From the NCBI GenBank assembly GCA_024195265.1, contig JAJLRJ010000009.1:35323210-35387209 (forward strand): DNA of 64,000 bases, written 5' to 3'. The stretch comes from Dendrophyllia cribrosa. Its lineage: Eukaryota; Cnidaria; Anthozoa; Scleractinia; Dendrophylliidae. The notes under the pieces were generated by a model. It saw only the letters and a program-made list of their open reading frames with translations, was not told the DNA's origin and searched no databases. Below, piece by piece: positions 1-10,469 of this stretch. A program made the translations under genes and the position numbers. Position 1 is the stretch's first letter. Every line of letters starts with the position of its first letter.

Positions 1-472
1 CAAACATTTCGATTCGACTGCTTCGCTTCGCTTCACTTGCTTCTCGATGTTAGTTATTTTTAAAGAATGGCAAAAAGGAATGCAACAAAACACTATTGCA
101 CAGGAAAACAAGACAAAACACGTGAAAGTGCTTTCTTGTTTGTCCGCATTTCAATCCCATCATGTCCTGCGCGCTGCAACCATGACGTCAATTCGAAATA
201 ATGCTATTGAATAGTTAAAAAGATTGTACAGAGCAAAACAGAAGCAGAAGTTTGGAGGTAAAAAGCAGGATACATGGCCGATGGAAGTGGATTAGTATTT
301 ACAGTTCATCAAATTAGCTTTCGACAGGGGTTTTGAGCTCCTGGTCAAGAAATCACAATTGCCATTCTTATAGAATGTTGAGTTTTCTATCCATTATTTA
401 GTCTCTTTAATTCTAATTTATCTGTTTTCATCACTTTTGGCGATTCAGTTGTTTCTTACTGTTTCAAGACAA

Positions 473-1160
473 TGGCCGAATTTATACTAGAGACGGATTA
501 CCCGTCAGACGAGTAATTCGTCTAAGTATAAATCCGAGTGACGAATTTAGACGAATTTTAGAGGAATTTTTTTCGAAAAGACTGGGCATGAATCAGAAAC
601 AAAATGGCTTCCATGTCTCTTTTCTCAAACACTTCAACGCTTCTTAAATTTCTTCAAATATCTTTTCGCTTGAGGATAGCAGCCCATCCCACAGTATAAT
701 TACTTCCTCTATATTCTGGATCAAATAAAATCTCCGCGAAAACATTCGTATGTTCTTTTGTCCATGCTAGCTTTTTTTCAAACTGGGAGGGACTGCTTTT
801 TCCTTTTTTATTTGGCCATTTTTGGTGGAACTTGGTTTTGTTGTGGACACCATTTTGAAAATTATATCCCAAGAAACCTTGCGAATGAATAGATACCACT
901 CTCCTTCAAGTTAAAACTGAGCGGAAATCCGTCTTCGTTTTCCATCTAGATATAAATTTAGAGACGAATTAACCGTCTCAGACGAATTATTCGTCTGTAA
1001 GCACGTCTCTAGATGTGCTGACAGACGAATCAAGCGAAGACGAATTTTGGCTCATAATTCGTCTAAGCACCGGATTTACATGTATATCTAGACGAATTAT
1101 CCGTCTCAGACGGATAATTCGTCTCAGACGGATAATTCGTCTCTAGTATAAATTCGGCCA
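473..1160. mobile_element. Non-autonomous DNA transposon with terminal inverted repeats
   Basis: The two ends are inverted copies: TGGCCGAATTTATACTAGAG at the left edge is repeated in reverse complement at the right edge, with about 3 mismatches over 34 bases. If the repeat proper begins at GGCC, both sides are flanked by AAT, a 3-bp target duplication compatible with PIF/Harbinger-type elements. The subterminal zones carry many copies of a palindromic motif (AGACGGATAATTCGTCT and variants), especially at 1090-1145. The interior holds a degraded Myb-like ORF, described separately. Superfamily is inferred; boundaries are seen in sequence. Confidence 0.75.
654..899 (-). pseudogene. Remnant of a Myb/SANT-like DNA-binding ORF inside the transposon
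   Basis: An 81-residue reading frame inside the inverted-repeat element. Its C-terminal half (AWTKEHTNVFAEILFD then GWAAILKR) resembles the tryptophan-spaced Myb/SANT-like helix pattern found in the accessory ORF of Harbinger-type transposons. It is far shorter than such a protein and has no transposase beside it, so it is probably a relic. The family match is from pattern memory and is weak; it could be a chance frame. Confidence 0.35.
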
Positions 1161-1308
1161 ATAAAGCAAACTTAAACGAGGCCTTAGCACCGTAGAAATA
1201 TCAGGGGAGCCCATCACGAGCGCCAAAGGCGCGAGTTTCTAGGGGGGTCCGGGGAAATATAGGGTCTCTGAAATAGCATTTCCAGCCTTCTTAGAGTAGT
1301 TTCTAACA

Positions 1309-1330
1309 AAAACAACAACAACAACAACAA
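1309..1330. repeat. (AAC)n microsatellite
   Basis: About seven tandem AAC triplets, directly visible. The region 1200-2270 around it shows no recognisable gene. It also contains a pure run of about 25 G at 2171-2195. Confidence 0.9.
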
Positions 1331-2280
1331 TTTTATTTCTCATCTTCCAATTACAACAGTATATACAATTTCAGTTAATTAATTAAAGTAAGTAATAGAG
1401 ATACTTGCCCACCGCTTATAGCAAAAAGGCTAATCAAGGCGAATGAAAGATTAATACAAACTTAGTTAATAAAAGAAAAGAAAAGATAACCTAAACTAGA
1501 GGGAAAAAAACCATACAATAAGTGCAAAATCTAAAATGTAGTACATCAAATAATTACGCTTTTCAAGGTCTATGATAATTTGGTGAAGCAATTGATCAGA
1601 TGAGAGACTTCAATATAGTCATTCTCAAGCTCTAAAGTATCAAGAAAGTTTAAACAGCTTTAAACGGACAAAAAAAAAAACACGAAACAAAACAATATTG
1701 TGGCCTAAACGTAGGGCATTTGAGGGGTTGTAGACTTTCTATGCTCTAACACAAATTTATAACGAATCGTTTGGTAACTGGTTTGTGTTAGTTAGTGACG
1801 TATTAGATATGTCAGATATAGAAACGTTTTGTCGGACCAGGTTATAATGTTAATAAAAGTTTTTAACTGTTTCTTTCAGTTGATCAAGCTAGCACTTTGA
1901 TTATTTACCAACAATTACAATACACGTTATCGGTTAACAAGTTTAAGTTGTACTTTCACACAGTACCATGAACGTCCTCGAACCATCAGATTTATGCTTA
2001 AATAAATTCAAAAAGTAAAATGAAAGACTCGGAAATATCCCCCGAAAATGAATAAATGTCATGCTCTATCGAAGCGAAAGGAACACGTTTGAACGTCTTC
2101 AAACACTCCCTCAAACAGGAGCGTGAAGAGCGTGGCCGCTGACGTACCTGTCAAAATTATTCGGTGGGGAGGGGGGGGGGGGGGGGGGGGGGGGGAGGCA
2201 CGGTTCCCCTTGGCCTCATTTCATGCTACGGCCCTGTTAAATCAAGCTCCTGGTCAAAACCATGAAACCACGATATATCA

Positions 2281-2760
2281 CAGGTGCCCCAAGCTCAAGT
2301 GATGTTTACACGTAATTTGAACGTCAAATTACGTTTGTTGCGTAATAGGATAAATAAATAAAAAAAAATAAATAAATTATAAGGATTTGTATGGGGAAAA
2401 TTCACTTCGAATTTGAGCGTAAAATTTCGAACGATATTTCAATAAAAATTGCGTACCTGAACTTCTTTGTGTGTTTGCTTGTGTCTTGAGTGGTTTTGGG
2501 GTCGATTCGAAGCGATTCCAGCGAGTTTTAGTTCAACTGTTTCTTCCTCCCTAAAAGAGAGACAAGGTAGGGCACTCCACTCATTGAGCCGATCGGATCC
2601 ACCGAAGAAATTCGGCCGTAAATTCGCGCCAACGCCTCCAGTCGCCTCGAAATTCCACGTAGACCATAGTCGATAGTTCTGTTTTCCATTCACTATTACG
2701 CAACAGTTACCACGACGTTCAAATTACGTGTAAACATCACTTGAGCTTGGGGTACCCGTG
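2281..2760. mobile_element. hAT-like MITE with 9-bp target duplication
   Basis: Left end CAGGTGCCCCAAGCTCAAGT and right end (reverse complement CACGGGTACCCCAAGCTCAA) form inverted repeats of about 40 bp that continue through GTGATGTTTACACGTAATTT. GATATATCA flanks both sides (2272-2280 and 2761-2769), a duplication of 8-9 bp as expected for hAT elements. The 480-bp interior has short open frames on both strands but nothing recognisable. A poly-G run lies about 85 bp to the left. Confidence 0.8.
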
Positions 2761-3190
2761 GATATATCAGCCGGGACAGTGTCCCTTCAAGGTCTTTCTA
2801 GAAACATCTTACTGTTGCTCAAAATACGCTCAAGGATTGTCTTCTATATCCCCGGATGAGCTTGTGTCCTTCGCGTAGTTCATTGATCTTTGAACACTTG
2901 ATTTGATAGTAGATTTTAGAGGCCTTCTCAGAGCTCCTGTTAAAGATTGAAGTCCTTTTATTAATTATCTCACTGCTGAATGATAAACAAAGAGTCCTCA
3001 CGAAACAACATTACAGGTTCTTTTTAATACCGATGAACATTAGATATACATTGTTTAAGCGGATTACAAATTTCTAGTAATAAAGTATAAACAAGTGATT
3101 ACCAACTGACAGTTGATGGAAGGCTGCAGCTTTGTCATGGGAACCGAAAACGCGTAAAAGGACAATGCTTTACACCCGGGCCCTTTTTAG

Positions 3191-3216
3191 TTCGTAGTTG
3201 CTATAGCAACTACGAA
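3191..3216. repeat. Perfect 26-bp palindrome
   Basis: TTCGTAGTTGCTATAGCAAC followed by TACGAA reads identically on both strands, so it could form a hairpin or cruciform. No gene lies adjacent; the surroundings 2770-3900 show nothing else recognisable except the inverted repeat at 3818-3876. Confidence 0.8.
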
Positions 3217-3817
3217 GTTTAGAGGGCACTCGAGAGAACGGTCGGTTGATCATGTAAGCGAAATAGTATATACAGAGCCCAACATCTCTTTGTATTGTTG
3301 TCTGTTGGACACAATATTTCAGCTTACTTGAATAGATATCATCATCAACTTCCGCCGTATACGTAAACTTCCGGTGTATGCGTAAACTTTTTTTGAGCGT
3401 GAAGTGGTAAACGTTCGAGGCAGGTTTCTGAGAAGTTTTTGAAAAGCAAACATGATTTTTACCTCGCTATTTCTTCGAGGACTGCTTTTGTAAAAAATTA
3501 TACGAATGTACGGCAGCAAAGCAGGGAACCGTTTGCTGATCACATGGCTGTATTAATACTGTAGTACGTGACAAGTTGACTGGTCTTGGCTACTGTGGAT
3601 ACAAGATATGATGAGACATATTTCCGTCGTGCGATGATAGAGCTAAAGGAAAATGTATTTGTCGACCTTGCTGCTATTGAAGGCAAAGAATTAATTTCTT
3701 CACCCTGTGATTTATTTACGTTTTGATGTGTTTTTCGAAAAATTCAACTACTTGAAGAAGCGAAATGTTTGTTGATTTTTACAGACAACTTTTTTCGTCT
3801 GACAATAGCCCTCAATT

Positions 3818-3876
3818 GCCAGACTGCGTGTCCCCAAATGCTTATCTTATAAACATCTGGCGACACGCAGTCTGGC
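3818..3876. repeat. Short inverted repeat, probable MITE relic
   Basis: GCCAGACTGCGTGTC at 3818-3832 is matched by its exact reverse complement at 3862-3876, separated by a 29-bp spacer. Probably a very short or internally deleted MITE immediately left of the larger 3.9-6.1 kb element. Confidence 0.65.
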
Positions 3877-3908
3877 GATCAGTAAGGATGATATTTTGCG
3901 ATTGTTTA

Positions 3909-6126
3909 GGGTGCGTTCGATTGGGAAATCCGGATTTCGATTGGATTGGATGTTACTAAAACGAGGAATGGGGAATGGGGAATGGGGAATGGGGAATGGG
4001 GAATGGGGAATGGGAAATTGAAATGGGAAATTACTTTTTTTTTAATTTTTTTCAGAGGCGATTATCGATATCCACGCTTTATTTGAAACGTTCTGCGCCA
4101 AAATAAAAGGAAAGGAATAAATTGATGATAACAGGAGAAGTGACCTTGCCTTGTTTCATTATTTCACTGCCTGAAGCTAAGCCAGTAACGAAAATAATTT
4201 CATAGATATTGTACATCTAGTTTTCAGAGGTGGCGATAATTTTGGTTAACACCAAAAATCGGGGCCTTGGTCGGGCGTTCGGTCACACTGTGAGGACGAG
4301 ATTGAAATATTGTGAGCCGATCAGCAGAGGTAGAGAAGGACAAAAGCGCTTGCGGGGAACCCATGGAAGTTCATGAAATTGCACCACGCGCAACCTATGT
4401 TTATGCAAATTTCCACTTAAAACCTGTCAAATTCATTATATGCTTGGCGCTTCGGGTGTCTCCAAAACGAAGACCGAAGACCCCTATTTTTTTTCTGTCG
4501 TACCATCCTGAAAAGTCACAAAACTTCATAAAACATAACTCATATGCTAAAAGTACCACTTAGCGGTGAAATAATCAGGGTCTTCGTTTTATAGTTTACC
4601 CACAAAAAAACTACAAAACGAAGACCCCCTCCAAATCTGCTGGAAAATTAGTAAACAACGTTGGATACACTAGAAAAATACAGCCGGGCAACCAAACACA
4701 CTAAAAATGTGAAAATCTTTAAAAATTATTAGGGTCTTCGTTTTGTAGTTTACCCCCACCAAAACTATAAAACGAAGATCCCCTTTTGGATTCCGAATCC
4801 AAATCACGGCTCAACTCTGAACGACAAAGGAGTCCAAATTTGGCTACCCATTTTAAAAAACTGTCATTTATTTTTCCTAAATAATAAAGTTTTGGTTGGA
4901 AGAGAAACTGATCAGACACAATGTACTGATTTGCCCCGCTTGTCAAGCTAGTGGCTGCAGCGAAACTGAAAATTCGTATAGCAGACGCGCCAAGCAGATA
5001 ATGAATTTGAAAGGTTTCAAATGGTAATTATTTGCATAAGTATTGCTTCCATGGGTTCTCTACTCTGTTGATACTCACAATATTTCAATCTCGTCCTCAG
5101 TGGTCCGTCGGACGAAAACCGCCAAAATACCTTAACGCTGGATTCCCGTGAATCGTATAAATTATATTTACATTTCTTGATTTTACAAGAATTTTATTCG
5201 ATCTGAAATAAACACAGCAAATAACCTACTTTAACAATAGCAACTAACCGAAAATATTAAAAAGGCCTGAGTCAGTACGTCGTATGAACCAAGAAACACG
5301 AACAGATTTAACTGAGTAAATCACGCGTGCAATTACACAATCATTATTCACAATACGGTCTAACAGAAATCAAAGGAAACAACTTAAAGTAACAAAGCCT
5401 TAGAAAACGGAATAAACCAACTTTAAAAACTGACTTACAGTAATACTTCGTTACGGGATTCCAGAGTTCACTGAGAAAACCTCGAAAACGGTTAAGTTAT
5501 CTATGAATTCACCGACACGTGTGAAACTAACTGAAACCGGATTCCTAGATAAAGCTACTCAAATTACTATGTCAATCAATGAAATCATGTTCATAAACGT
5601 AACGCAAATGTCACGCAAAACAATATTCTTCACGAAAACACTCAGAGTATGGCCGAACGCCCGACCAAGGCCCCGATTTTTGGTCTTAACCAAAATTATC
5701 GCCACCTCTGAAAACTAGATGTACAATATCTATGAAATTCTTTTCGTTACTGGCTTTATAGCTTCAGGCAGTGAAAGAACAAAACAAGGCAAGGTCACTT
5801 CTCCTGTTATCATCAATTTATTCCTTTACTTTTACTTTGGCGCAGAACATTTCAAATAAAGCGTCGATATCGATAATCGCCGCTGAAAAAAATTTATTCC
5901 GCATTATAAACAATTAATCTAAAAAAAAAAAATTCAATTTCCCATTTTGAATTTCCCATTTCAATTTCCCATTCCCCATTCCTCGTTTTAGTAACATCCA
6001 TCCGGATCCGGATGTTCATGGAAATCCATCGCGGAGAAGGATCCGTTTTTGGATTTTGCGCTTTTTTGGGAAATCCGAAATCCGGATTTCAAAATCGAAA
6101 TCCGGATTTCCCAATCGAACGCACCC
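3909..6126. mobile_element. 2.2-kb DNA transposon with long terminal inverted repeats (PIF/Harbinger-like)
   Basis: The ends are GGGTGCGTTCGATTGGGAAA and its reverse complement, flanked by TTA at 3906-3908 and 6127-6129. The inverted arms are long: about 380 bp on the left (to about 4285) and 480 bp on the right (from about 5650), similar except for indels such as the GGGGAAT heptamer array at 3964-4012. The 3-bp TTA duplication and GGG end fit PIF/Harbinger. No transposase ORF is visible, so it is non-autonomous. The interior carries a second nested inverted-repeat element, listed separately. Confidence 0.8.
4283..5107. repeat. Nested inverted-repeat unit within the 2.2-kb element
   Basis: GGACGAGATTGAAATATTGT near 4293 recurs in reverse complement near 5080-5100, and the similarity continues inward for about 150 bp, through an AACCCATGG motif and a GCTTGGCGC motif. 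Between the arms are two smaller foldbacks built from GGGTCTTCGTTTT and its complement, at about 4578-4626 and 4731-4784. The open frame at 4312-4563 lies in this repeat and is not credible as a gene. Confidence 0.7.
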
Positions 6127-6674
6127 TTAGAATGTGGTTTCCATAAAATCATCGGCTGTTTTTTGTTTTTAAATGTTGAAATATTTTTCCAGACGCGCGC
6201 GGCTTTTGATATGTTATTGTTTTTGGCCCAGCGAAGTCTCGATCAGGCGATCTTAATAACTTTGAGCCGGTTCTCTATAAAGCCGAAAAACTAGATCTGC
6301 GTGTTCGATTTCCGACATTTCCCAGTTAAATTCCATTGTGAAGTATATATATGTTTAAAAATTACCCCAGCATTTGTTTATCTTCAACAGTTTGGTTTAA
6401 ATATTCCTCTGTATTTGTCGAACAAGGCTTTTACGGGTGTATTCTTAGATTACCAGAGCCGGTTTTCGTTTTAGTTGCTGGAGTCCGTCATGAGTCCCCG
6501 TGGTACGCGTTCTCCCCAGAGCGGCCTGTGTCTCGCTGCGTCAGTGGCATGCGTGATGTCCACTGCAGTTTGCTTTCGATTTCTCAACTCAACAACAGCA
6601 ACAGCGAAGACAAAATAGCACTATTTTCTGAGAAACAACTGCGAACTATCCGTACGGATCCGCTCGTTCGTTAA

Positions 6675-6935
6675 ACAGTCAGACTGATGAGCAATGTCTT
6701 TAAGGGCTTTGGTAAAGACGAAGTTTTTCTTATTGCATGGATTGTGACACTGTTTAACATTATGGTGGTATAAGACAATAAAGCGTCCAATATGCAATTA
6801 GCGATATGCGAGGGCAAAGGACTCTTCGCCGTTTTCCATTGCGAAAACGTCTCTTAGCAGCTGTCTTAGCTCCCTAATTTGTGAACGAAGCACTTGTCAA
6901 GACCTATCTGCAAGGGAGATAGTCTTGAACTTTAA
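6675..6935 (-). pseudogene. Duplicated 5' fragment of the GPCR gene at 8310-9242
   Basis: This stretch closely matches 9065-9295, the 5' flank and first ~65 codons of the neighbouring receptor, covering TM1 and the start of TM2. Examples are shared blocks such as GAAGTTTTTCTTATTGCATG and GACCTATCTGCAAG. Reading on the minus strand, the TM2 region hits a stop right after LISLTV, where the intact gene has LMSLAVSDLG. The rest of the receptor is absent, so it is a truncated copy. Confidence 0.8.
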
Positions 6936-6954
6936 ATATGTATGCATGGGTGAA

Positions 6955-7290
6955 AGTGCTTCTTTATTTTTTATTTTTATACTGCTGAAGCGGTTGGGCA
7001 CGTTCCACTGGCAGCACTGGCAAACTTTGTTGATTTAGGCATCTGATAAAATATTTTTTGGAATCACTATCGCATTTAGTGATTGCCAATTATGGACCAC
7101 GTCAGGGTCGTCCATCTGTGTAAATAGAATTGACTTCTTTTTTATGAAACCTTTTCTAGCTGTTTGCCAGATAAAGATGGAAATATGTCGACTCTTTAAT
7201 ACAATTATTTCAAAAGCAGCAAGGACGTCAGCTACGGTGTTATTGTGTTTACACAATTTCTCAGTTTACCGCTGATAACTGACTCGCCAG
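6955..7290. repeat. Third copy of the LINE-tail flanking block
   Basis: The sequence resembles 9655-9965 and 10150-10470 (shared GCGGTT..GCACGTTCCACTG and ATTATGGACCACGTCA). Order and orientation relative to the GPCR 5' fragment are the same as at 9.0-10.0 kb, so fragment and block were probably duplicated together, with the LINE coding tail deleted here. Confidence 0.65.
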
Positions 7291-7691
7291 GTTTTAATAT
7301 CGAGAGTCCTTCCAGAAACAATGACAGTATATAAAGTAACTAACATGACGCAAATTATTGAGAGTTCCTTTTGAGGAATCCTATAATGACTGGTATTAAC
7401 TCCTGTCTTAAAAAAAAATTGAATTAAATTAGTTTAGAAACGAAACAATCTGTGACATCGCGAGCGAAAGCAATTCCGTTATAAAAACATTTTTATTCTT
7501 TGCTAACTAGACGTGTTTTCGGGACTAATTTACAATAACTTAAATACAAACTATAGACGAACTAAATTACAAGACGGGTTAAAAATATTAAAACTAAGGT
7601 ACAAAGAATATAAGAAAAAAATGAGAACTTGAGAGTTTAAATCAAGAAGCTGTGACACCATTTTTAGTGTTATAATAAGCCCAAAACATGT

Positions 7692-8028
7692 TTATATCAA
7701 CGGAAACCCAAACTGAGTAAAGGTCCAGTTTTGTTTAAAATTATTCTGATGTGTGCTTTCCCTGCTTTCTCTTTCTTGCTCGAGACTTCTTCCCCACATG
7801 TTTTCGGACCTTTCCTGCCAATCACTGTCTGTGTCTTCCCGCCTTCTTTTCCCTTTCCGAGAAGACTTGCCGCTTTTCTCACATATATTTCGCTTTCCAA
7901 CAGCGGTTCTCTTTTCTTGTTTTGCGGTGCTGCTACTTGAATAATTTTTATCATCACTTTCCACTTCCTTACTTTCAGAAGATCGGCTTCTATTGGTTTC
8001 AGAAGAGTCACTACTTTCCCTAAACGTA

Positions 8029-8096
<68 letters not shown>

Positions 8097-8262
8097 GTAA
8101 ATCGTAGTAGGGGAAACCTTGTTTAATCTTCTTGAAAACCCTCCTCGCCTGTCTTTTGAACTCGTACCTTTAAGTTTTTAAATTCGTATTCGATGTTTTG
8201 AATTCTGTTTTTTTTTTTGAGCTGAGGCAAGGTTCTCGCGCTTTCAATAAACCGCTCTTTAA

Positions 8263-8297
<35 letters not shown>

Positions 8298-8306
8298 GCC
8301 TTTAAT
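7692..8306 (-). pseudogene. Broken Myb/SANT-like DNA-binding protein ORF (Harbinger-type accessory ORF)
   Basis: On the minus strand from about 8306 the frame reads GRIWSEIYNKFKERF, then RTLPQLKKK and NIEYEFKNLKVRVQKTGEEG. This is a trihelix/Myb-like pattern followed by coiled coil. The frame then stops. A second frame continues with KKIKQGFPYYDLL, and a third carries GQRDSVDPSRMQIESTATF, followed by a Ser/Arg/Lys-rich tail to a stop at 7692. These three segments are in the order expected for one protein, so two small indels have broken it. The N-terminal part is missing: similarity starts within a few bases of the GPCR stop codon at 8310, an abrupt junction. Family assignment is from pattern memory. 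Confidence 0.55.
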
Positions 8307-8309
8307 AGT

Positions 8310-9242
8310 CTACTGTTCAGCTGAAGCTTGCTTCCGCTGGTGGCGTGGAAACATTTTCCGTAGTATGTCCATAAAAGCGTGTCGAATGTGTCTCACCTTC
8401 CAACTATAAATAAGAGGGTTGAGAGACGAGTTTAGAAACACCAGCGTCAAAGTGTATTGTTGTAAAATATTTACAGCTGTGCTCGGTGATCTTGACGTAG
8501 TAGTGCCAACGCAAAAAATGAAAAAGCTTGGAAAATAACAAACCAAGAATACGAGATACACGTATATTGCTGTTTTCGCAGATTTCCTAACCCTTGCAAC
8601 ATTCGCAATGTCATCGTTCTGTGCTATTTGTCGTTGCAATAATTGAAGTTGGTTTGTGTGGCTTCGAGCGGTCAAATAAATTTTGACACTAAAAAACGTT
8701 GCAGTTATAACACATACAATCATGAAAGTAGCAAATATTATGAAAATTTTATTCTTCGGGGTCCAAGGCCTAAACAACGAAGAAATTAAACAGAAGACCC
8801 AAGCTGAGATCACCCCAGCAACAACACGCTTGTGAGTCACAAGTTCCTGGTATCTGAGATGAAGATGAATGGCCAAGAATCTGTCTACAGTTAGAGCCAT
8901 GACACCAAAGAACGAAGCAAAAGCAAGTAAACTTCCCTGGATGAGATACGCAGTATATGTGGTAATATACTTTGTATTGTTTTTATCGTTTTGTTGTATC
9001 TCCATAATGCGACCCGCAATGTACAGAGGAATGGCTATTAAACCAACGCCAAGATCAGAAACAGCCAGACTCATGAGCAATGTCTTTAAGGACTTTGGTA
9101 AAAACGAAGTTTTTCTTATTGCATGGATTGTGACACTGTTTAACATAATGGCGGTATAAGACAATAAAGCGTCCAATATGCAAATAACGATATGCGAGGA
9201 AAAGGATTCTTCACCGTTTTCCATTGCGAAAACTTCTTTCAT
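8310..9242 (-). CDS. Class A GPCR, divergent MECA-like (melanocortin/adenosine-type) orphan receptor
   Basis: A 310-residue seven-helix receptor, intact in one exon and presumably on the plasma membrane, coupling to G proteins. Landmarks counted from the chosen Met are N35 in TM1 (AIMLNS), D63 in TM2 (SLAVSDLG), DRF at 120-122 after TM3, W148 in TM4 and NPLIY at 275-279 in TM7, then a short basic tail. The usual cysteine at the top of TM3 and the TM5 proline are absent. TM6 has CYFP instead of CWxP. Loss of the TM3 cysteine and TM5 proline is also seen in melanocortin-type receptors. A slightly longer open frame starts at a TTG; the ATG at 9242 was chosen, and a second ATG lies 6 codons inside. 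Unrelated in subfamily to the 30-62 kb receptors. Ligand unknown. Confidence 0.88.
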   Translation of the reverse strand: MKEVFAMENGEESFSSHIVICILDALLSYTAIMLNSVTIHAIRKTSFLPKSLKTLLMSLAVSDLGVGLIAIPLYIAGRIMEIQQNDKNNTKYITTYTAYLIQGSLLAFASFFGVMALTVDRFLAIHLHLRYQELVTHKRVVAGVISAWVFCLISSLFRPWTPKNKIFIIFATFMIVCVITATFFSVKIYLTARSHTNQLQLLQRQIAQNDDIANVARVRKSAKTAIYVYLVFLVCYFPSFFIFCVGTTTSRSPSTAVNILQQYTLTLVFLNSSLNPLIYSWKVRHIRHAFMDILRKMFPRHQRKQASAEQ

Positions 9243-9455
9243 TCCCTTTGTTGACAAAGAACTTGCCAAGACCTATCTGCAAGCGAGATAGCCTTGACCT
9301 TGAGTATCAAAAATAAATGACACTCGATAACATTTGTTTAGCGCCAATTATCCACTACTAATTTGACTATGGCGCTTTATTATAGAAATATTAAAAAAAG
9401 ATAAAACAAACAAAAAATAGATTAAAACATACATTAGTCTGAATTAAAAGAAACG

Positions 9456-9659
9456 TTAAAAAGCTATTTTAAAAAGGTACGTTTTTAAATGCCTTTTAAA
9501 AATGTCGATGGAATCACTAGACCTCACGTCAAATGGAATTGTGTTCCATAGTCTCAGTGCTTCCACAGCAAAGGCTCTTTCTCCATATGTTTTTAGCCTA
9601 GCTTTTGGAGCTGCCAAGAGTTGCTGTATGTATGCGCTTGGGGCAAAATGCTTCTTCAT
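9456..9659 (-). pseudogene. C-terminal tail of a non-LTR retrotransposon reverse transcriptase
   Basis: The 67-residue frame has the typical end of LINE (CR1/L2/Jockey-type) reverse transcriptases: RLKTYGERAFAVEALRLWNT, then IP..VRSSDSIDIFKRHLKTYLF and a stop. The upstream polymerase domain is missing, so this is a 5'-truncated insertion, as is usual for LINEs. A second copy in the tandem duplicate (about 9970-10160) has the tryptophan codon of the LW motif changed to a stop, so it is also dead. Confidence 0.8.
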
Positions 9660-10465
9660 TTTATTTTTAAGTACTACTGAAGCGGTTAAGCACGTTCCAC
9701 TGACAAACTTGGTTTAACTTGGCATCCGAAAAAAAATATTTCTTGGAATCACCGTGGCATAAAGTGATTGCTAATTATGGATCACGTCAAGTCGTCTTTC
9801 TGTTTAAAGAGAACTGTCTTCTTTTTTATGAAACTTTTCCTAGCTGTTTAATTAAAGAGGGAAATCTGTCTAATCTAATGTCGACTTTTGATACACTTTT
9901 TTCAAAAACAGCAAGGACGTGACCCACTGTGTTATTGTGTTTACAATTTCTCAGTTAACCGCTGACAAAGGTACGTTTTTAAATGCCTTTTAAAAATGTC
10001 GATGGAATCACTAGACCTCAAGGCAAATGGAATAGTGTTTCATAGTGTCGGTGTTGCCACAGCAAAGGCTCTTTCTCCATATGTTTTTAGCCTAGCTTTT
10101 GGAGCTGCCAAGAGTTGCTGTATGTATGCGCTTGGGGCAAAATGCTTCTTCATTTTATTTTTTAAGTACTACTGAAGCGGTTAAGCACGTTCCACTGACA
10201 AACTTCGTTGATCTTGACATCTGATAAAATATTTCTTGGAATCACCGTGGCATAAAGTGATTGCTAATTATGGACCACGTCAAAGTCGTCTTTCTGTTTA
10301 AAGAGAATTGTCTTCTCTTTTATGAAACTTTTCCTAACTGTTTAAATAAAGAGGAAAATCTGTCTAATCTAATGTCGACTTTTGATACACTTATTTCAAA
10401 AACAGCAAGGACGTGACCCACTGTGTTATTGTGTTTACAATTTGTCAGTTAACCGCTGACAACTG
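9470..10465. repeat. Tandem duplication of a ~500-bp LINE-tail unit
   Basis: Unit 1 (about 9470-9967) and unit 2 (about 9968-10465) are nearly identical head-to-tail copies. Both start with GGTACGTTTTTAAATGCC and both end with GTTTACAATTT.TCAGTTAAC. Each holds a LINE C-terminal frame on the minus strand plus 300 bp of upstream sequence. A third, more diverged partial copy is at 6955-7290. Confidence 0.85.
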
Positions 10466-10469
10466 ACTC

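Noticed and set aside
4312..4563. 83-residue frame inside the 2.2-kb transposon
   Set aside because: It starts in an inverted-repeat arm and has no similarity to a transposase.
6351..6674. 107-residue plus-strand frame
   Set aside because: No recognisable motif, lies between repeats and overlaps the edge of the GPCR relic; likely chance.
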